The notes: generated from the letters alone by a model not told the origin. DNA of 64,000 nt from Geothrix paludis (GCF_022808815.1 NZ_JAKZLC010000002.1:523236-587235); one strand, 5' to 3'; shown: positions 47,316-57,136, counted from the stretch's first letter. Made by a program: numbers and translations.

Positions 47316-48560
47316 ATGGCTGAATCCGGCGGCAGCGCCCCCACATCCTGGCTCCTTCTTGCCGCCCTGGCGGTGCTCCTCTACCGGGGAACCACCATGG
47401 CGCTGCAGTCGGCCTTCCACGCCCTGCCCTCCCTCCAGCGCCGCCGGCTCCTGGAGGAGGACACCATCGGCGACCCGCACCTGGCGGCGCTCCTGGAGCG
47501 GCCCCGGACCCTGGGCCTGGGCCTGGAGTTCTGGAACAAGGCCCTCTTCCTGGTCCTGCTGGGCCTCCTCTGGCCCTTCCGGTCCACCCTCCCCGGCGGC
47601 GGCTGGACCCTGGGCCTCCTGGTGCTGGCCGGGCTCTGGGGCATGGACCTGGCCCTGCCCGCCCTCCTCACCTCCGCCGATCCGGGCCGGTGGCTGATCC
47701 GCCTCTTTCCCTTCTACGCGCCCATCCAGCCCCTCCTGGCCCCCCTGGTGGACCCCGTGGCGCGGTTCATCGACCGGCGCTCCCAGGAGCGCGCGAAGGA
47801 CGCCGATCCCGAGGACGCCACGGAGGAGGCCGTCACCGCGCTCCTCGAGGAAGGCGAGGCCGAAGGCATCCTGGAAGCCGGCGACCGGGAGCTCATCCGC
47901 AACGTCGTGACCTTCGGGGACACCCTCGTGCGGGAGGTGATGACGCCGCGCACCCGCATCGCCGCCGTCCCCCTGGAGGCCAGCATCCAGGAGGCCTGGC
48001 AGACCTTCACGCGGACCCGCCACTCGCGGCTGCCCGTCTACGAAGGCAGCATCGACCACATCCGCGGCGTGCTCCTGCTCAAGGACCTCATCCAGCTTCC
48101 GGATGGCGACCAGCCCCCCCTGGCCACGCTCATCAAGCCCCCCCGTTTCGTGCCCGAAAGCAAGCCCGTGATGGACCTCCTGCGCGAGATGCAGCGCACC
48201 CGCACCCAGCTGGCCATCGTGGTGGACGAGTTCGGCGGCCTCTCCGGCCTGGCCACCATGGAGGACCTGCTGGAGGAGGTCTTCGGCGAGATCCAGGATG
48301 AGCACGAGGCCCCCGCCGGCCTGATGGTGCAGGCCCCCGGCGTCTACGTCGTCTCGGGCCAGGCCCATGTGGATGATGTGGCCCAGCGGCTGGGCCTCAC
48401 CTGGGAACGGGACGGCTTCGACACCCTGGCCGGCCTCGTCCTGGCCCGCCTGGGCCGCGTGCCCCGCCCCCAGGAAGCCGTGGACGTCGAAGGCGCCCGC
48501 CTCACGGTGCTGCGGATGGAAGGTACGCGGATCGTGCAGGTGCGTGTCGAACGGACATAG
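47316..48560 (+). CDS. CorC/HlyC-type CBS-domain membrane protein
   Basis: A 414-residue protein: an N-terminal membrane region of about three or four helices, then paired CBS domains ([41 protein letters not shown]) and the C-terminal CorC/HlyC transporter-associated domain ([25 protein letters not shown]). Relatives are linked to magnesium efflux or envelope ion balance. It starts 56 nt after the DUF1624-type gene. Confidence 0.88.
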   Translation: MAESGGSAPTSWLLLAALAVLLYRGTTMALQSAFHALPSLQRRRLLEEDTIGDPHLAALLERPRTLGLGLEFWNKALFLVLLGLLWPFRSTLPGGGWTLGLLVLAGLWGMDLALPALLTSADPGRWLIRLFPFYAPIQPLLAPLVDPVARFIDRRSQERAKDADPEDATEEAVTALLEEGEAEGILEAGDRELIRNVVTFGDTLVREVMTPRTRIAAVPLEASIQEAWQTFTRTRHSRLPVYEGSIDHIRGVLLLKDLIQLPDGDQPPLATLIKPPRFVPESKPVMDLLREMQRTRTQLAIVVDEFGGLSGLATMEDLLEEVFGEIQDEHEAPAGLMVQAPGVYVVSGQAHVDDVAQRLGLTWERDGFDTLAGLVLARLGRVPRPQEAVDVEGARLTVLRMEGTRIVQVRVERT

Positions 48561-48571
48561 GTTGTGGCCCG

Positions 48572-48668
48572 CTCGCGGAGCTTCGCTCCGCGAGAATAGG
48601 GAAAAAAGCCTAGGAACTGCGAAGCAGTTCCTTACTCCAGGATTCAGCCGTTAGGCTGAATCCTGGAG
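48572..48668. repeat. three perfect hairpins in tandem
   Basis: A 10-bp stem with TTC loop (48572-48594), a 9-bp stem with GAA loop (48612-48632) and a 15-bp stem with GTTA loop (48635-48668), all perfect. They fill the CorC/GH113 gap and end 9 nt before the next start codon. No T-run follows any of them. Confidence 0.75.
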
Positions 48669-48677
48669 CCTGTCTGC

Positions 48678-49952
48678 ATGATCCGTCGCATCCTCATCCT
48701 CCTGGCCATCCTCGGCCTGCCCGTCACCCTGCTGCTCGTCCGTCGCATGCAGCGGAAGGCCCTGGTGCCCCAGCCCCGGGGCATGGTGCTGGGGCTTTAC
48801 GCCGGCGTGCCGGACTACGACTACCACGAGGAGCTGGACCGCATCGCGGCCACGGGCGCCACCTGCGTGAGCCTCCAGGCCATCTACCGCATGGACACGG
48901 GCCACAGCAACGAGATCCGCCGCCACCCCACCTCCAGCCCCACCGAGGAGAGCCTCCGCCGCACCTTCCATGAGGCGAAGGTCCGGGGCCTGCGCATGAT
49001 GTTCTTCCCCACCATCAACCTGCGGGACGAGGCGGACAACGCCGACTGGTGGCGCGGCAACATCGAGCCCTCGGACTGGGACCTGTGGTGGAAGAACTAC
49101 ACGGACTTCAACGTGCACCTGGCGGCCCTGGCCCAGGAGGGCGGCGTGGAGTGGTACAGCCTCGGCACCGAGATGGCCTCCACCCACGCCTTCCCGGACC
49201 GCTGGCGGGCGCTGGCCGCCGAGGTGCGCAAGGTCTTCAAGGGCAAGCTGGTCTACAGCGTGAACTTCGACAGCCATGACAGCTTCACCTTCGGCGACTG
49301 CCTGGATGTGATCGGCATCAACACCTACGACCCCATCGCCAAGTACGACGAGTACCCCACGCCGGAGCAGATCCGCGACGCCTGGTGGTGGATCGTCTAC
49401 AAGGCCCGCACGCTCTCGGCCCGCTTCGCCGACGCGAAGGGCCCCAAACCGGTGATGATCACCGAGGTGGGCTACCCCAGCGTGGCCCATGCCCACGTGG
49501 GCCCCTGGGACTTCCGCACGGACAAGCCCGTGGACCTGGCTCTCCAGAACGAACTGCTCAAGGGGGCCTTCGGCGTGCTCCGGCACTGGAGCGACGGCGA
49601 CGCGGTGTTCTACTACCTCTACGGGGAGAACCTCAACCAGAAGCCCATCGGCGGGCCGCTCGACCGCACCTACGCCGTGTGGGGCAAGCCCGTCGAAGCC
49701 ACCCTGCGGACGTACTTCCACGAGCCCATCTGGGAGGGCCACATCCCGCCCAAGGCCGAGAACCTCCACGAAGCCATGGTGCAGTCCCTCGTGAGCTGGC
49801 ACCGCAAGGTGCGGGACTACGAGGACGCCGAGCTGCCCCCCTGGGTGCTGGACTGGGAGGCCCGGCACCCCCTGGACGCCACCGAGGCCCTGGCTATCCT
49901 CGCCAAGGAGCCCACGCCGGCACGTAAAATTCCCAAGGGGGAGGCCCGGTGA
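48678..49952 (+). CDS. GH113-like glycoside hydrolase, membrane-anchored
   Basis: A 424-residue protein with an N-terminal signal anchor (ILILLAILGLPVTLLLV) and a TIM-barrel of the GH113/GTA type. The acid/base Glu is probably in EWYSLGTEMAS and the nucleophile Glu in PVMITEVGYPS, the expected beta-4 and beta-7 positions; DVIGINTYDPIAKYDEYP is the intervening conserved part. GH113 includes beta-mannanases, but the substrate here is unknown. A coupled hairpin array sits directly upstream. Confidence 0.78.
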   Translation: MIRRILILLAILGLPVTLLLVRRMQRKALVPQPRGMVLGLYAGVPDYDYHEELDRIAATGATCVSLQAIYRMDTGHSNEIRRHPTSSPTEESLRRTFHEAKVRGLRMMFFPTINLRDEADNADWWRGNIEPSDWDLWWKNYTDFNVHLAALAQEGGVEWYSLGTEMASTHAFPDRWRALAAEVRKVFKGKLVYSVNFDSHDSFTFGDCLDVIGINTYDPIAKYDEYPTPEQIRDAWWWIVYKARTLSARFADAKGPKPVMITEVGYPSVAHAHVGPWDFRTDKPVDLALQNELLKGAFGVLRHWSDGDAVFYYLYGENLNQKPIGGPLDRTYAVWGKPVEATLRTYFHEPIWEGHIPPKAENLHEAMVQSLVSWHRKVRDYEDAELPPWVLDWEARHPLDATEALAILAKEPTPARKIPKGEAR

Positions 49953-49974
49953 CGGTATCCTGGAGGCAGGTACC

Positions 49975-50730
49975 ATGAACCCAGCCGCCCAAACCCGCCA
50001 CCGTCCCGACCTCGATGCCCCCGGGCGCACCCTGCTCGTCGTGGAAGACGACCGGGCCACCCTCAGCCTCTACCGAGCGGGGCTGAAGGGCCTCCAGGGC
50101 TTCCGGATCCTCGCGGCCTCGAACGGCCAGGAGGCCCTGGAGGTGCTCCGCCAGGAGGCGGTCCACGTGCTCGTCACCGACCTGGACATGCCCGTCATGG
50201 ACGGCTTCAACCTCATCACCAAGGTGGGCCGGCTCTACCCCCAGATCCCCGTCATCGTCATGACCGGACTGGACGAGGGCCAGCACCTGAACACCCCCCT
50301 GGACCTGGGGGCCGTCCGCATCCTCTCCAAGCCGCTCCGCCTGGGACACCTCATGGAGGTGATCCGCACGGCCGTCCAGGCCGAGCCCGTGGGCGTGATC
50401 CGGGGCCTCACCCTCGGCAGCATCCTCCAGCTCCTGGCCTGGGAGCAGAAGTCCTGCACCCTCACGGTCAGGTCCCAGGCCGGCATGGGGCTCCTCTACC
50501 TGAAGCGCGGCGAGGTGATCCACGCCGCCTACCGCGACCAGAGCGGCTTCCCCGCGGTCTACGAGATCCTCACCTGGGACCGCCCGGACATCGAGTTCGT
50601 GGAGACCTGCCGGGTGGAGCGGACCATCGACACCCCCCTCACCGAGCTCCTCCTGAACGTGGCCCTGATCAGCGATTCTCTGGGACCCGAGGGCGATCCG
50701 GACCCGTCTGCGGGCCGCCCCGGAATTTGA
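49975..50730 (+). CDS. response regulator with DUF4388 output domain
   Basis: 251 residues: a receiver domain with acidic pair VVEDD, phospho-acceptor Asp69 in VTDLDMPVMDG and Lys in ILSKPLRLG, then a C-terminal DUF4388 domain (GLTLGSILQLLAWEQKSCTLTV, LLYLKRGEVIHAAY). DUF4388 proteins are common in Deltaproteobacteria and Acidobacteria signalling and probably act through protein contacts. No kinase gene is next to it. Confidence 0.88.
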   Translation: MNPAAQTRHRPDLDAPGRTLLVVEDDRATLSLYRAGLKGLQGFRILAASNGQEALEVLRQEAVHVLVTDLDMPVMDGFNLITKVGRLYPQIPVIVMTGLDEGQHLNTPLDLGAVRILSKPLRLGHLMEVIRTAVQAEPVGVIRGLTLGSILQLLAWEQKSCTLTVRSQAGMGLLYLKRGEVIHAAYRDQSGFPAVYEILTWDRPDIEFVETCRVERTIDTPLTELLLNVALISDSLGPEGDPDPSAGRPGI

Positions 50731-50862
50731 CAGTTCGCGCCTCCCGGGCCGCAGGTATGGGACTTTCGTCAAAACCGGCGATGGGGGGTCTCCAAAGGGC
50801 ACCCGCCGGGGAATAATGGCGCGTGTGCGGCCCTGAGGGGCCCCCTTCCCAGGCAGGTGTCC

Positions 50863-52104
50863 ATGTCCCAGCTGAAGCCCTTCCGCGCCTACCGCCCCCG
50901 GCCCGAGCTCGCCGCCCAGGTCGCCGCCGTGCCCTACGACGTGGTGAACACCCAGGAGGCCGCCGAGCTGGCGAAGGGGAACCCGCACTCCTTCCTCCAC
51001 GTGGGCCGCCCCGAGATCGACCTGCCCGCGGGCACGGACGTCCACGCCGACGAGGTCTACGCCAAGGGCGTGGCCAACCTCATGGCCATGATCGAGAAGG
51101 GCACCCTCATGCACGAGGGCCTGCCCAGCCTCTACGTCTACCAGCAACGCATGGGCGACCACGTGCAGGCGGGCCTGGTGGGCCTCTGCTCCGTGCAGGA
51201 GTACGAGAACGGCACCATCAAGCGCCACGAGTTCACCCGCAAGGACAAGGAGGACGACCGCACCCGGCACGTCACCGAGCAGAACGCCAACGCCGAGCCC
51301 GTCTTCCTCACCTACAAGGCCGTCCCCTACATCGATCACATCGTCAATGACATCCGGAAGCTGCCGCCGGTCTACGACGTGGTCACGCCCGACGGCATCG
51401 GCCACACCGTGTGGGTCGTCACCGGCGAGCCTGTGATCTGCGAGCTGGTGAACCTCTTCAACGGCGTGCCCGCCCTCTACATCGCCGACGGCCACCACCG
51501 CACCGCCGCCGCCATCCGCTACGGCCAGGCCCGCCGCGCCGCCGCCGGATCCGCCGCCACGGGCGACGAGCCCTTCGAGAGCTTCATGGCCGTGGTCTTC
51601 CCCCACGACCAGCTCAAGATCATGGACTACAACCGCGTGGTGAAGGACCTCAACGGCCTCAGCCAGGAGGCCTTCCTGGCCAAGGTGCGCGAGACGTTCG
51701 ACGTGGCCCCCGCCGCCCACCGCAGCCCCAAGGCCCCCACCACCTTCGGCATGTATCTCGGCGGCGCCTGGTACGAGCTGAAGGCCAAGCCCGGCACCTA
51801 CCCCGCCAGCGATCCCGTCCGCGGCCTGGACGTCAGCATCCTCCAGGAGAACCTGCTGGGCCCCATCCTCGCCATCGACGATCCCCGCACCAACACCCGC
51901 ATCGACTTCGTGGGCGGCATCCGCGGCATGGACGAGCTGGAGCGCCGAGTGAAGGAAGGCTACGCCGTGGCCTTCTCCCTGTATCCCACCTCTCTCGACC
52001 AGCTCATGTCCGTGGCCGACGCCGGCGAGGTCATGCCGCCCAAGTCCACCTGGTTCGAACCCAAGCTGCGCTCCGGACTGCTGGTCCGGATGTACGAAGG
52101 CTGA
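50863..52104 (+). CDS. DUF1015-family protein
   Basis: 413 residues. The family signature is visible at the start (LKPFRAYRPRPELAAQVAAVPYDVVN) and in the middle (FNGVPALYIADGHHRTAAAIRYG). The biochemical role is unknown; the gene often neighbours serine-biosynthesis genes, as it does here (serA 12 nt downstream, then serC). The ATG at 50863 is preferred over an earlier in-frame GTG at 50857. Confidence 0.9.
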   Translation: MSQLKPFRAYRPRPELAAQVAAVPYDVVNTQEAAELAKGNPHSFLHVGRPEIDLPAGTDVHADEVYAKGVANLMAMIEKGTLMHEGLPSLYVYQQRMGDHVQAGLVGLCSVQEYENGTIKRHEFTRKDKEDDRTRHVTEQNANAEPVFLTYKAVPYIDHIVNDIRKLPPVYDVVTPDGIGHTVWVVTGEPVICELVNLFNGVPALYIADGHHRTAAAIRYGQARRAAAGSAATGDEPFESFMAVVFPHDQLKIMDYNRVVKDLNGLSQEAFLAKVRETFDVAPAAHRSPKAPTTFGMYLGGAWYELKAKPGTYPASDPVRGLDVSILQENLLGPILAIDDPRTNTRIDFVGGIRGMDELERRVKEGYAVAFSLYPTSLDQLMSVADAGEVMPPKSTWFEPKLRSGLLVRMYEG

Positions 52105-52116
52105 ACGGAGATCCGC

Positions 52117-52989
52117 ATGCACACCCTCATCGCCGACGCCTTTGACGCCAAGCTGCCGGAGCGCCTCGCCGCCTTCGGCACCGTCAGTTCCGACATGGCC
52201 ACCCTCGGGCAGGCCAACGTCCTCCTCGTCCGCTCCAAGACCAAGGTGGACGCAAGCCTCCTGGCCCAGGCCCCCGCGCTCAAGCTCGTCATCCGCGGCG
52301 GCGTGGGCATGGACAACGTGGACAAGAAGCTCTGCGCCGAGAAGGGCGTCAAGGCCATGAACACGCCCAGGGCCAGCAGCGTGGCCGTGGCGGAGATGGC
52401 CATGGCCTTCATGGTGGCCATCCCGGCCCGCCTCATCGAGGCCCACACCTCCATGAAGGAAGGCAAGTTCCTCAAGAGCGAGCTGAAGCGGACGGAGCTC
52501 TTCAAGAAGACCCTGGGCCTCATCGGCGCCGGCAACATCGCCACGGAAGTGGCCAAGCGCGCCCAGGCCTTCGGCATGGAGGTGATCGCCTACGATCCCT
52601 ACCTCAAGGAGCACCCCATCGCGAAGCTGGTGAGCCTGGACGAGCTGGCCGCCAAGGCCGATGTCATCAGCCTGCACCTGCCCCTCACGGACGAGACGCG
52701 CGGGATGGTGAACGCCGCCTTCCTGGCCAAGGTTAAGGACGGCGTCATCCTCATCAACACCGGCCGCGGCAAGTGCATTGTGGATGCCGACCTGGCCGCC
52801 GCGCTGCACAGCGGCAAGGTGCGGGCCTACGGCACCGACGTGTGGCCCAGCGACCCGCCCCCGGCGGACTGCCCCCTGCTCCACGCCCCCAACGTCTTCA
52901 TGGCCCCCCACCTCGGCGCCAGCTCCAAGGAGAACCTCGGCCGCATCGGCGACGAAGTCGTGGCCATCCTCCAGGATTTCAAAGCGTAA
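52117..52989 (+). CDS. serA: D-3-phosphoglycerate dehydrogenase (short form)
   Basis: A 290-residue D-2-hydroxyacid dehydrogenase without an ACT domain, so free of serine feedback through that domain. The NAD-binding fold is LGLIGAGNIATEVAKRAQAFG, the substrate Arg is probably in VIRGGVGMDNVD, and the active-site His in MAPHLGASSKENLG. With serC next it should carry out the first step of serine synthesis from 3-phosphoglycerate, though a related hydroxyacid substrate cannot be ruled out from sequence. Confidence 0.85.
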   Translation: MHTLIADAFDAKLPERLAAFGTVSSDMATLGQANVLLVRSKTKVDASLLAQAPALKLVIRGGVGMDNVDKKLCAEKGVKAMNTPRASSVAVAEMAMAFMVAIPARLIEAHTSMKEGKFLKSELKRTELFKKTLGLIGAGNIATEVAKRAQAFGMEVIAYDPYLKEHPIAKLVSLDELAAKADVISLHLPLTDETRGMVNAAFLAKVKDGVILINTGRGKCIVDADLAAALHSGKVRAYGTDVWPSDPPPADCPLLHAPNVFMAPHLGASSKENLGRIGDEVVAILQDFKA

Positions 52990-52998
52990 AAGATCAAC

Positions 52999-53105
52999 CA
53001 CTCGCGCAGAGGGCCGCGGAGAAAGCAGAGGATGCAGAGAAAAGCCCCGGACTTCGATTCTCCGCGTCCTCCACTTTCTCTTCTTTTCTCCGCGAGTGTT
53101 TTTTT
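52999..53105. repeat. long imperfect inverted repeat with T-run (serA-serC gap)
   Basis: CACTCGCG at 52999-53006 and CGCGAGTG at 53091-53098 frame two purine/pyrimidine-rich arms of GAGAAAG, GCAGAGGA type that pair imperfectly. Seven T residues follow. It could act as a terminator between serA and serC, and it resembles widely scattered GCAGAG-rich repeats; a shorter piece of the same kind is at 55350-55378. Confidence 0.55.
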
Positions 53106-53167
53106 CAGTTAGCTTTTTCTTTGTGTCATTCGTGGTAGATCCGAATTCTTGATTGAGGGAGGCATCC

Positions 53168-54268
53168 ATGACCCATCGTGTGATCAACTTCTACGCCGGC
53201 CCCGCGGGGCTGCCCCTGCCCGCGCTGGAGCGCGCGCAGGACGAGCTGCTGGACTTCGCCGGCACGGGCATGTCCGTCATGGAGGTCAGCCACCGGTCGA
53301 AGGAATACGACGCGGTGCACGAGGAGGCCATCGCCCTCACCAAGGAGCTGATGGGCCTGCCCAGCAACTACAAGGTGCTGCTGCTCCAGGGCGGCGCGCA
53401 CCTGTCTTTCGGCATGATCCCCCTGAACCTGCTGCGCGGCGGCCGGAAGGCCGACTACATCAACACCGGCAACTGGGCGGAGAAGGCCACCAAGGAGGCC
53501 AAGCTCGTGGGCGGCGACAACGTCCGTGTGGCCGCCAGCACCAAGGAGCTGAAGTACAGCCGCCTGCCCTTCGCCGACGAGATCAAGGTGGGCCCCGACA
53601 GCGCCTACGTGCACTTCACGTCGAACAACACCGTGGAGGGCACCCAGTGGCACGAGTTCCCGAAGGTGGGCAATGTGCCCTACATCTGCGACATGAGCAG
53701 CGACATCATGTGGCGCCCGTTCGACGTGAGCCCCTTCGGCCTCATCTACGGCGGCGCCCAGAAGAACCTCGGCCCCAGCGGCGTGACCCTCACCATCATC
53801 CGCGAGGACTTCCTCGAGATGTGCGAGGCCCAGGACCTGCCCAGCTACCTGCGCTACAAGATCCACGCCGAGAAGAACAGCCTCTACAACACCCCGCCCA
53901 CCTTCGGCATCTACATCCTGCGGAACGTGCTGGCCTACAACAAGAGCATCGGCGGCCTGAAGGCCATCGAGGCCAGCAACAAGAAGAAGGCCGAGCTGCT
54001 CTACGGCTGCATCGACAAGCACAGCGGCTTCTACAAGGGCTTCGTCACCGAGAAGGCCCACCGCAGCGTCATGAACGTGGACTTCTTCCTGCCGACCCCC
54101 GAGCTGGACGACCAGTTCGTGAAGGAGGCCAAGAAGGCCGGCATGGTGGGCCTGAAGGGCTACCGCGACATCGGCGGCATCCGCGTCAGCACCTACAACG
54201 CCGTCACCGTGGACAACGTGAAGACCCTCGTGGACTTCATGGAGCAGTTCGTGAAGGTGAACGGATAG
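53168..54268 (+). CDS. serC: phosphoserine aminotransferase
   Basis: A 366-residue class V aminotransferase that converts 3-phosphohydroxypyruvate to phosphoserine. Seen: NFYAGPAGLPLPALERAQ at the start, SVMEVSHRSKEY, LLLQGGAHLSFGMIP, and the PLP Lys in YGGAQKNLGPSGVT. ATG 53168 has GGGAGG upstream. It follows serA, with a hairpin-forming repeat between, and ends in a strong terminator. Confidence 0.95.
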   Translation: MTHRVINFYAGPAGLPLPALERAQDELLDFAGTGMSVMEVSHRSKEYDAVHEEAIALTKELMGLPSNYKVLLLQGGAHLSFGMIPLNLLRGGRKADYINTGNWAEKATKEAKLVGGDNVRVAASTKELKYSRLPFADEIKVGPDSAYVHFTSNNTVEGTQWHEFPKVGNVPYICDMSSDIMWRPFDVSPFGLIYGGAQKNLGPSGVTLTIIREDFLEMCEAQDLPSYLRYKIHAEKNSLYNTPPTFGIYILRNVLAYNKSIGGLKAIEASNKKKAELLYGCIDKHSGFYKGFVTEKAHRSVMNVDFFLPTPELDDQFVKEAKKAGMVGLKGYRDIGGIRVSTYNAVTVDNVKTLVDFMEQFVKVNG

Positions 54269-54289
54269 CTCCGGGGCGAAGCCTCTCTG

Positions 54290-54323
54290 CGAAACAGAGG
54301 CGCCATCCGGCGCCTCTGTTTCG
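54290..54323. terminator. bidirectional terminator between serC and acyltransferase
   Basis: A perfect 15-bp stem (54290-54304 with 54309-54323) with an ATCC loop between convergent genes; it abuts the stop codon of the minus-strand gene. Confidence 0.7.
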
Positions 54324-55220
54324 TCAGGAACGGGCCTCCGAGCGGGCCTGCAACCCCAGCACGATCTCCTCGATCTTGCGGTCCTTCTCCTCCCAGATCC
54401 CATGCAGCCAGGCCTGCATGCGGGCACGGAAGGCGGGATCGCCCTCGTAGTCGCCGCCCAGCAGGTCCTTGGGGATCTCCAGCTCCCGCACCCGCACCAC
54501 CACCTGCCTCACCTTGCCGGAGAGGAAATCCCAGAAGCTGGGCACGCCCTCGGGGTAGACGATGGTGACGTCCAGCAGGGCGTCGAAGCGCTCGCCCATG
54601 GCGCTCAGTGCCGTGGCCAGGCCGCCGGTCTTGGGCTTGAGCAGGTGCCGGTAGGGCGACTGCTGGGCCGCCTTCTTCAAGGGGCTGAACCGCGTGCCCT
54701 CCAGGAAGTTCATCACCGAGGTGGGGATCTGGCGGAACTTCTCGCAGGCCCGGCGCGCCGTGGCCAAATCCTTCGACCGGCTGCCGCTGCGGCGGCGCAT
54801 GAAGGGGAAGTCCAGGGCCCACCAGGCCAGGCCCATCACGGGCACGTAGAGCAGCTGGCGCTTGAGAAAGAACTTCAGGAAGGGCACCTTGCGGTGGAAG
54901 ACCTTCTGCAGCACCAGGATGTCCACCCAGCTCTGGTGGTTGCTGCTCACCAGGTACCAGCCCTTCCGCCGCAGGCCCTCGTGGCCCTTCACGTCCCAGC
55001 GGATGCGGTGCACCAGGGCCATCCACCAGCCGTTCACCGCGATCCAGCCCTCGGCCATACCGTTCAGCAGCCGGTCCGTGCCCCGGCGGACCGCCCCGAA
55101 GGGCAGGGCCAGCTTCACCAGGGCCACCGGGATCATGCCCGAGAAGATGGCCAGGACATTGGCCACCAGCATGGAACCGGCCACGCTGCCCTTGAAGGTG
55201 GACCACAGACGCTTGAGCAT
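54324..55220 (-). CDS. YihG-like lysophospholipid acyltransferase
   Basis: A 298-residue PlsC-family acyltransferase with two N-terminal membrane segments, the HX4D motif in SNHQSWVDILVL and the substrate motif NFLEGTRF. Length and the C-terminal half (LLDVTIVYPEGVPSFWDFLSGK) match the YihG-like subgroup, which acylates lysophospholipids at the inner membrane. Confidence 0.88.
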   Translation of the reverse strand: MLKRLWSTFKGSVAGSMLVANVLAIFSGMIPVALVKLALPFGAVRRGTDRLLNGMAEGWIAVNGWWMALVHRIRWDVKGHEGLRRKGWYLVSSNHQSWVDILVLQKVFHRKVPFLKFFLKRQLLYVPVMGLAWWALDFPFMRRRSGSRSKDLATARRACEKFRQIPTSVMNFLEGTRFSPLKKAAQQSPYRHLLKPKTGGLATALSAMGERFDALLDVTIVYPEGVPSFWDFLSGKVRQVVVRVRELEIPKDLLGGDYEGDPAFRARMQAWLHGIWEEKDRKIEEIVLGLQARSEARS

Positions 55221-55383
55221 TCCGAACTCCGACCTTCCAGTTTACCGGACCTTCCTGTGATTCCAGGAAGCCCGGCAAGGCGTCAGCCCAAGGGTGGGGC
55301 CCAGGCTTTTTTCGCCACCGTTTTCAGTGATTTAGGTCATTGAAAGCGAGAAAAGAGGAACGCAGAGCGCGCAGAGATGCTCC

Positions 55384-55755
55384 TCAGCCCCAGCCCAGCT
55401 CCTCCAGCCGGTCCTCGCCGATGCCGAAGTGGTGCGCGATCTCGTGGATGACGGTGGTGGCGATCTCCCGCCGCAGGTCGTCCTCGTCCCGGCAGTCCTC
55501 CAGGAGGGGCCCCCGGTAGATGGTGATGCGCGGCGGCAGGTCGCCGGACTGCGCCGGTCCCTCCGTCAGGGCCCGCCCCGAGTAGAGCCCGTAGAGCGTC
55601 TCGTCCTCCGGCACACCGAGGTCATCCAACAGCGCGTCCGGCGCCCAGTCCTCGAGGACCACCGCCACGCCCTCCAGGTAGGGCCGGAACTCCTCCGGGA
55701 CGAGGGTCATCGCCTCATCCACCAGCCTGCGGAACGCCCGGTCGGACAGGTGCAT
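55384..55755 (-). CDS. minimal zincin-like metallopeptidase family protein
   Basis: 123 residues. The zinc motif is TTVIHEIAHHFGIGEDRLEELGW, an HExxH with a downstream acidic residue as in the small zincin-like family. The N-terminal part (LSDRAFRRLVDEAMTLVPEEF, followed by VVLEDW) is typical of the same group. Its substrate is unknown. It has no signal peptide. Confidence 0.85.
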   Translation of the reverse strand: MHLSDRAFRRLVDEAMTLVPEEFRPYLEGVAVVLEDWAPDALLDDLGVPEDETLYGLYSGRALTEGPAQSGDLPPRITIYRGPLLEDCRDEDDLRREIATTVIHEIAHHFGIGEDRLEELGWG

Positions 55756-55796
55756 GAGGACGAGGCTACTCCTTCCGATCGACGAGCTTCAGCCGG

Positions 55797-56047
55797 AAAA
55801 GATCTCCACGAAGAACACGAAGGCACCCTGTGGATGCACGAAGGGCGCGAATGAAGCTCGACCCATCGCGGACACTCCTTCGCGGGTGGCGGTCATGGCG
55901 GCCCTTGGAAGCCTCCCGGGGCCGCCGCCCGCGAAGCCGGACGCGCGATGCGCGGCCCGGGGGCCGAAGGCCGGCTGTCCCCGCCAGGGCGCTGGGCCAG
56001 CCTTCGTGGCCTTTGCTTTCTTCTTCGTGCGCTTCGTGGAGGCTTTC
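55797..56047. repeat. inverted-repeat element beside the integron
   Basis: CTCCACGAAG at 55804-55813 and CTTCGTGGAG at 56032-56041 are perfect inverted copies, each extended by further CACGAAG units and by a GAAAG-type outer end. The 200 bp between are GC-rich and lack a convincing gene; this explains the 337-bp gap between the zincin gene and intI. Confidence 0.5.
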
Positions 56048-56092
56048 AAACCCTTTGGTCAGGCCGAGGCTCGCCGATAACGAGAAATATCT

Positions 56093-57106
56093 TTACAACC
56101 CGTCCAGGGGGCTCGCCACACCGCGGCCGCCGCGGTTCAGCACGTGGGTGTAGATCATCGTCGTGGCCACATCCTTGTGCCCCAGCAGCTCCTGCACGGT
56201 GCGGATGTCGTGGCCCGCGGCCAGCAGGTGGGTCGCGAAGCTGTGGCGCAGCACGTGCGGCGTGACGGGCTTCACCAGCTCCGCGGCCCGGGCCGCCAGC
56301 CGCACGGCCTTCTGGACGCTCTCCGGGTGGAGGTGGTGGCGCCGGATGACGCCCGAGCGGGGATCCGCCGAGCGCTGGACCGACGGGAAGACCCACTGCC
56401 AGCCCCAGGCCCGCGCCGCATGGGGGCCCTTGACCCCCAGGGCGTCCGGCAGGGGGGCCTCTCCGAAGCCCTCCTCCAGGTCCCGGACGTGCAGCGCCCG
56501 CGCGCGCTCCAGGTGCGCCTGGAGAGGCTCGGCCAGGCGCTCCGGCAGCATGGTCACCCGATCATTGCCCCCCTTCCCGTCCCGCACCACGATCTCCCGC
56601 CGCTCGAACTCCACGTCCTTCACCCGGAGGCGCAGCCCCTCCATCAGCCGCATGCCCGTGCCGTACAGCACCTGCGCCACCAGGGCCATCCCGCCCTCCA
56701 TCTGGTCGAACAGCGCACGCACCTCTCCGGGCGTGAGGACCACCGGCAGCCGTGGCGGGCGCTTGGCCTGCACCACCTCGGACAGCCACGGAAGGTCCAC
56801 CTCCAGCAGGTTGCGGTAGAGGAAGAGCAGGGCTGCCTTCGCCTGGTTCTGCGTCGAGGGTGACACGCGTCGGTCCACCGCCAGGTGGCTCAGGAAGGCC
56901 TGGACCTCCCCTGCCCCCATGTCCCTCGGGTGCCGCTTGCCATGGAAGAGGATGAACCGCCGCGCCCAGTCCACATAGGCATCCTCCGTCCGGAGGCTGT
57001 AGTGCCGGACCCTCAGGCGCTCCCGCAGCTGGTCCATGAGCCGCGGAGGCTGCCCCGCCGCCCCCTCGATCCGCCCCGCACCCGTCTGCCTATCTCCCTC
57101 AAACAT
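56093..57106 (-). CDS. intI: integron integrase (site-specific tyrosine recombinase)
   Basis: About 337 residues. The SAM-like N-terminal domain has [20 protein letters not shown]; the catalytic domain carries Arg in [17 protein letters not shown], Lys in GKGGNDR, HxxR in [13 protein letters not shown], His in [11 protein letters not shown] and Tyr in IYTHV. Between them lies the extra segment found only in integron integrases ([19 protein letters not shown], then [14 protein letters not shown]), which binds attC hairpins. ATG 57106 is chosen; GTG 57115 is also possible. It is divergent from the cassettes, the standard layout, and looks intact, so the integron may be active. Confidence 0.95.
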   Translation of the reverse strand: MFEGDRQTGAGRIEGAAGQPPRLMDQLRERLRVRHYSLRTEDAYVDWARRFILFHGKRHPRDMGAGEVQAFLSHLAVDRRVSPSTQNQAKAALLFLYRNLLEVDLPWLSEVVQAKRPPRLPVVLTPGEVRALFDQMEGGMALVAQVLYGTGMRLMEGLRLRVKDVEFERREIVVRDGKGGNDRVTMLPERLAEPLQAHLERARALHVRDLEEGFGEAPLPDALGVKGPHAARAWGWQWVFPSVQRSADPRSGVIRRHHLHPESVQKAVRLAARAAELVKPVTPHVLRHSFATHLLAAGHDIRTVQELLGHKDVATTMIYTHVLNRGGRGVASPLDGL

Positions 57107-57136
57107 GGCCCCCACCCCGATCGTCCCAATCCGCCT

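Noticed and set aside
55754..56080. A 108-codon ORF between the zincin gene and intI
   Set aside because: It lies across an inverted-repeat element and its sequence looks like translated repeat and GC-rich non-coding DNA.
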